Source: Betaproteobacteria bacterium (GTDB lineage Bacteria; Pseudomonadota; Gammaproteobacteria; Burkholderiales; SG8-39). Taken from it: a stretch of DNA of 5,787 nucleotides. This document shows positions 5,067 through 5,787 of the stretch, piece by piece. A program made the position numbers and the translations under genes. The notes under the pieces were generated by a model. That model saw nothing but the letters and a program-made list of their open reading frames with translations, ran no database searches and was not told the DNA's origin. Position 1 is the first letter of the stretch. Each line of letters begins with the position of its first letter. The DNA lies in the NCBI GenBank assembly GCA_005881355.1, contig VBDM01000197.1, positions 1-5,787 of the forward strand. Direction: 5' to 3'.

Positions 5067-5787
5067 CTAGCCCAGCCCCCGCGCGAGATCGTTCTGCAGA
5101 TCCCGCACCGACTCGAGCCCGACCGCGACGCGCAGCAGGCCTTCGGTGATCCCGGCGCGCGCGCGGGCTTCGGCGCTTATTCTCCCGTGCGTGGTGGTGC
5201 CGGGATGCGTGATGGTGGTCTTGGTGTCGCCCAAGTTCGCGGTGATCGAGATCATGCGAGTCGAGTCGATGACTTTCCATGCCGCCTCGCGCCCGCCTTT
5301 CACGACGAACGAGACGATGGCGCCTCCCGAGCGCTGCTGGCGCATTGCGAGCGCGTGCTGCGGGTGGGACGCGAGTCCCGGGTAGTGCACGCGCTCCACG
5401 CGCGGGTGGGACTCGAGCCACCGGGCGAGCTCGAGCGCGCTTTGCGATTGCGCTTCCATCCTGATCCTGAGCGTCTCTATTCCTTTCAGCAGCACCCAGG
5501 CATTGAAGGGCGAGAGGCTGGGGCCCGCCGTACGCAGGAAGGAAAAGATCGCGTCCATTACCTGGCCGTTCGGGCCGAGCACGGCTCCGCCCAGCACCCT
5601 GCCCTGCCCGTCCAGGTACTTGGTCGCCGAATGGATCACCAGGTCGGCGCCCAGCTCGAAGGGCTTCTGCAGGGCGGGCGTGCAGAAGCAGTTGTCGACC
5701 GCGAGCAGCGCGCCTTTTTCGCGGGCGATCTGCGCGAGCGCCGCGATATCGAACACCTCGGTCAGAGGGTTCGACGGCGTCTCGAGG
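5067..5787 (-). CDS. metZ: O-succinylhomoserine sulfhydrylase, C-terminal part (5' end beyond window)
   Basis: This PLP-dependent enzyme makes homocysteine from O-succinylhomoserine and sulfide in methionine biosynthesis in the cytoplasm. The visible 239 residues run from LETPSNPLTEVFDI at the window edge to the TAG at 5067-5069. The frame remains open at 5787, so roughly the first 150-160 residues of a protein usually near 390-400 lie outside. The PLP-contacting Asp is in AVDNCFCTP, and the Schiff-base Lys (codon 5619-5621) is in HSATKYLDGQGRVLGG. The LDGQGRVLGG context favours MetZ over cystathionine gamma-synthase (MetB) or beta-lyase (MetC). The C-terminal part (SLGDTKTTITHPGTTTHGRIS, then GLLRVAVGLES) is typical and intact. 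The GTG at 5756 is internal, not the start. GC content is high, like the left cluster. The family is certain; the substrate assignment is likely. Confidence 0.88.
   Translation of the reverse strand, partial: LETPSNPLTEVFDIAALAQIAREKGALLAVDNCFCTPALQKPFELGADLVIHSATKYLDGQGRVLGGAVLGPNGQVMDAIFSFLRTAGPSLSPFNAWVLLKGIETLRIRMEAQSQSALELARWLESHPRVERVHYPGLASHPQHALAMRQQRSGGAIVSFVVKGGREAAWKVIDSTRMISITANLGDTKTTITHPGTTTHGRISAEARARAGITEGLLRVAVGLESVRDLQNDLARGLG

Overview
The window comes from a GC-rich Gram-negative bacterium, most likely a betaproteobacterium. This is inferred from the linked cell-envelope gene order (L,D-transpeptidase, ppiA, ppiB, lpxH), the MetZ-type sulfhydrylase and the GC-rich codon use. 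No rRNA, tRNA, CRISPR array, transposase or integrase is visible.

Left part (31-2928, + strand, GC-rich): a compact run of envelope genes. A secreted YkuD-fold L,D-transpeptidase or carboxypeptidase overlaps by ATGA the start of a periplasmic cyclophilin (ppiA). A cytoplasmic cyclophilin (ppiB) follows after 7 nt, then lpxH, the lipid A pathway UDP-2,3-diacylglucosamine hydrolase. The set would serve peptidoglycan remodelling, protein folding and lipid A synthesis. As written, three of these genes are damaged. ppiA has an internal out-of-frame gap of about 49 nt compared with ppiB. A second gap removes the 3' end of ppiB together with the start codon of lpxH, leaving lpxH in the +1 frame with every catalytic motif present but no usable start. 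Because lpxH is normally essential, an assembly or sequencing error must be weighed against true gene decay.

Middle part (about 2929-5000): a visibly AT-richer block of about 2 kb. It holds one convincing gene on the - strand, a secreted 475-residue cysteine-rich protein of unknown function containing a tandem domain duplication. It also holds a doubtful 105-codon reading frame with a weak U-box-like stretch, and an intergenic hairpin next to lpxH. The composition suggests acquired DNA, but no mobility gene or clear boundary repeat is seen.

Right part (5067-5787, - strand, GC-rich): the C-terminal 239 residues of MetZ (O-succinylhomoserine sulfhydrylase), running off the window edge, with a weak candidate terminator just beyond its stop. 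It converges on the middle block from the opposite side to the envelope cluster.

The most notable observations are the two closely spaced frame-breaking gaps in ppiA and ppiB/lpxH, and the uncharacterised duplicated cysteine-pair protein in the low-GC block. I do not see a clear multi-gene novel system.
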